Below, piece after piece: positions 62,240-64,000 of a stretch of DNA of 64,000 nucleotides. Position numbers and translations under genes: made by a program. Under the pieces are notes generated by a model. That model was not told where the DNA came from, did no database searches, and was given only the letters and a program-made list of their open reading frames with translations. The DNA lies in assembly GCF_014649655.1 (NCBI RefSeq), contig NZ_BMTL01000017.1, positions 1 to 64,000 of the forward strand. Reading direction: 5' to 3'. This DNA is from Streptomyces humidus (GTDB lineage: Bacteria; Actinomycetota; Actinomycetes; Streptomycetales; Streptomycetaceae). How positions within the stretch are numbered: the first letter of the stretch is position 1; every line of letters begins with the position of its first letter.

Positions 62240-63574
62240 TCAGCGTGCGGCCACCAGCGTGTTCCGCCGTGCGGCGACCCGCGCCGCACGGGTCCCGAGC
62301 GCGGTGATCGCCACGACGCCGAGCACCGCCAGGACGCCCACGCCGACCGTGCCGGACCAGCCGCTCGCGTGGAAGGCCGTCGCCCCCACCGTGGAGCCGA
62401 CGCTGGAGCCGACGTAGTACGAGGACTGGTAGAGGGCGGAGGCCTGGGCGCGACCGGTGGTCGCCGTCCTGCTGACCGCCGAGGACGCCACCGCGTGCCC
62501 CGCGAAGAAGCCCGCCGTGATCAGGACCAGGCCCAGCAGGACCGGCGCCAGCGAGTCCGCCAGGGACAGCAGCAGCCCCGCGGCGGTGGTGCCGCCCGCC
62601 AGGTACAGCGCGCCCCGGCGGCCGAGCCGGCCGACCAGGCGGCCCGCCGTCGAAGCCGACACCGTGCCCACCAGGTACACCAGGAAGACGGAGCCGACGA
62701 TGCCCTGCGGCAGGGAGAACGGCGCCTCCGTCAGCCGGTAGCCGATGACGGTGTACACGCCGCCGAAGACGGTCATGAACAGCGCGCCGATCGCGTACAG
62801 CCGGCGCAGCAGCGGGTCGGCCAGGTGGTCGCGGACGGTACGGGCCAGGACGCGGGGGGCCAGGGAGCCCGCCCTGAAGTGCTTCGGCGCCGGGAGCAGC
62901 AGCCGGAAGGCGATCGCGCAGGCCACCGCCAGCGCGCCGATCACCCCGACCGCGATCCGCCAGCCCCACTCCTGGGCGACCCAGCCGGTGATGACCCGGC
63001 CGCTCATCCCGCCGACGCTGTTGCCCGCCACGAACAGGCCGATGGCGGTGACGAGCGCCTTCGGCCGGACCTCCTCCGCGAGATAGGCGGTCGCCGAGGC
63101 CGGGAGCCCGGCCAGTGCGGCGCCCTGGACCGCCCGCAGCGCGACCAGCGCGCCCAGGGAAGGGGCGAAGGGCACCAGCACGCCCACGGCCACCGCGACC
63201 GCGAGCGAGGCGGTCATCACCGTGCGGCGGCCGTAGCGCTCCGACAGGGCGCTCATCGGCAGCACGAACAGGGCCAGGCCGCCGGTCGCCGCCGCCACCG
63301 TCCAGCTCGCCTGGCTCGCCGGCACCCCGAAGTCGCCGGAGATCAGCGGCAGCAGCGCCTGCGTGGAGTACAGCAGGGCGAACGTCGCGACCCCGGCGAG
63401 GAAGAGGGCGAAGCTCATCCGGCGGTAGCCGGGGCCGCCGGGGGCCATGCGGGAATCCGCGCGGGAGCCGGCGGCGGGGGAGCCGGTGGAGGTGGAGGCT
63501 GCGGCGGGGGAGGCGGCGGGGGCGGACGAGACGGCGCCCACGGTCGTGGACGCCCCGGTACTGGCGGGAGACAT
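62240..63574 (-). CDS. MFS transporter (YnfM/Bcr-like drug efflux type)
   Basis: A 444-residue protein with 12 predicted helices after a disordered Ala/Ser/Thr-rich N-terminus (about 1-45). ALSERYGRRTVMTASL is the loop 2-3 motif A of major facilitator proteins; RAVQGAALAGLPASATAYLAEEV resembles the motif of YnfM-type exporters. Substrate unknown, probably export of a small toxic molecule. The ATG at 63574 is 63 bp from the divergent lysR, with a LysR-like box in between, suggesting that LysR controls it. Confidence 0.87.
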   Translation of the reverse strand: MSPASTGASTTVGAVSSAPAASPAAASTSTGSPAAGSRADSRMAPGGPGYRRMSFALFLAGVATFALLYSTQALLPLISGDFGVPASQASWTVAAATGGLALFVLPMSALSERYGRRTVMTASLAVAVAVGVLVPFAPSLGALVALRAVQGAALAGLPASATAYLAEEVRPKALVTAIGLFVAGNSVGGMSGRVITGWVAQEWGWRIAVGVIGALAVACAIAFRLLLPAPKHFRAGSLAPRVLARTVRDHLADPLLRRLYAIGALFMTVFGGVYTVIGYRLTEAPFSLPQGIVGSVFLVYLVGTVSASTAGRLVGRLGRRGALYLAGGTTAAGLLLSLADSLAPVLLGLVLITAGFFAGHAVASSAVSRTATTGRAQASALYQSSYYVGSSVGSTVGATAFHASGWSGTVGVGVLAVLGVVAITALGTRAARVAARRNTLVAAR

Positions 63575-63601
63575 GCCTCGAAGCTACGTACGCCCCCGCT
63601 C

Positions 63602-63620
63602 ATCCGTCCAATGCACGGAA
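63602..63620. promoter_or_regulatory. Candidate LysR binding box between MFS and lysR genes
   Basis: TCCGT (63603-63607) and ACGGA (63615-63619) make an interrupted palindrome of the T-N11-A kind in the 63-bp divergent gap. Position and shape fit a LysR-type regulator site. Confidence 0.5.
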
Positions 63621-63637
63621 TCGTCATAATCGTTCCC

Positions 63638-64000
63638 ATGGCGCATCAGCAGAGGTCAAAGGCTCGACTGTCACCGTCCGGTGACACAGAAGACACGACG
63701 GACATGTCGACGCTGCTGGCCCCCCGGCTTGCGTACTTCGCCGGGGTGGCCCGCACCGAGCACGTCACACGCGCCGCCCAGGAGATGAACGTCCCCCAGT
63801 CGACGCTCTCGCGGGCCGTGGTCCGCCTGGAGCAGGACCTCGGCGTCGACCTGTTCGCCCGCCGCGGCCGGACGGTCTCCCTCACCCCTGCGGGACGCAC
63901 CTTCCTCGCCTCCGTCGAGCGGGCCCTCGCCGAGGTCGAGCGAGCCGCCGACGAGGTGCGGGCCGACGCCGACACGGCCACCGGCAAGGTCGCGTTCGGC
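63638..64000 (+). CDS. LysR-family regulator, 3' part beyond the window
   Basis: 121 codons visible. The LysR helix-turn-helix is clear: LAPRLAYFAGVARTEHVTRAAQEMNVPQSTLSRAVVRLEQDLGVDLFARRGRTVSLTPAGRTFL. The effector domain lies outside the window. The start is ATG 63638 or, more in line with the family length before the HTH, ATG 63704 (MSTLLAPRLAYF). It is divergent from the MFS exporter and probably regulates it. Confidence 0.9.
   Translation, partial: MAHQQRSKARLSPSGDTEDTTDMSTLLAPRLAYFAGVARTEHVTRAAQEMNVPQSTLSRAVVRLEQDLGVDLFARRGRTVSLTPAGRTFLASVERALAEVERAADEVRADADTATGKVAFG

Overview
The window is a high-GC actinobacterial chromosome segment, almost certainly Streptomyces. The evidence is the strong G/C bias at third codon positions, frequent GTG starts, ATGA/TGATG/GTGA gene overlaps, and gene neighbourhoods that I recall from the S. 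coelicolor SCO48xx-SCO49xx core region: glyA-trpS, an SCO4848-like membrane protein, sdhCDAB, paired sigma factors, a Kdn-type nonulosonate locus and a BMP nucleoside transporter with cdd and deoA. The species cannot be fixed from sequence alone.

Layout. 1-185: 3' end of a TnpB element. 0.27-5.2 kb: fused pabAB, a DMT-type membrane protein, a small lipoprotein and a glutathionylspermidine-synthase-like enzyme. 5.2-8.7 kb: a ZTP riboswitch in front of glyA, then trpS (probably leaderless) and a 2H phosphoesterase. 8.8-12.6 kb: a four-gene decaprenyl-phospho-arabinose-type module (dprE2, dprE1, PAP2 phosphatase, UbiA transferase). 12.7-16.7 kb: envelope genes (membrane metallophosphoesterase, D-Ala-D-Ala carboxypeptidase, YihY). 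16.8-23.5 kb: a two-component system, an MMPL exporter with an extra C-terminal domain, and a TetR/DCC/membrane-protein operon with two matching operators over its promoter. 23.8-28.9 kb: Uma2, sdhCDAB and uraD-like. 29-33.9 kb: GH20 hexosaminidase and hypotheticals interrupted by an intact TnpB element that also encodes a ribbon-helix-helix protein. 34.3-38.1 kb: two paralogous pairs of sigma factor plus single-pass membrane partner. 38.4-42.3 kb: a cobalamin-domain-less mutase subunit and a flavin monooxygenase/TetR pair with clear operators. 42.3-50.9 kb: divergent cell-wall glycopolymer locus (acyltransferase, two sialyltransferase-like enzymes, GT2, DUF6716 GT, CMP-nonulosonate synthetase/phosphatase fusion, nonulosonate synthase). 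51.4-59.9 kb: nucleoside/peptide salvage (M20 hydrolase, BMP lipoprotein, ABC ATPase, two permeases, cytidine deaminase, thymidine phosphorylase). 60-64 kb: a second Uma2, a STAS protein overlapping a SigG-like sigma factor, and an MFS exporter divergent from a truncated lysR.

How parts work together. The bmp-cdd-deoA block imports nucleosides and begins their breakdown. The dprE module and the Kdn-like locus both make activated precursors for envelope polymers, next to a penicillin-binding carboxypeptidase. Each TetR or LysR gene sits beside its likely target, usually with visible operator palindromes. The most unusual items are: the TnpB element with its own RHH protein, whose right end supplies the neighbour's stop codon; the duplicated sigma/partner pairs sharing an extracytoplasmic two-cysteine motif; a three-hairpin leader upstream of bmpA; and an ABC ATPase gene whose only plausible start codon is ATC.
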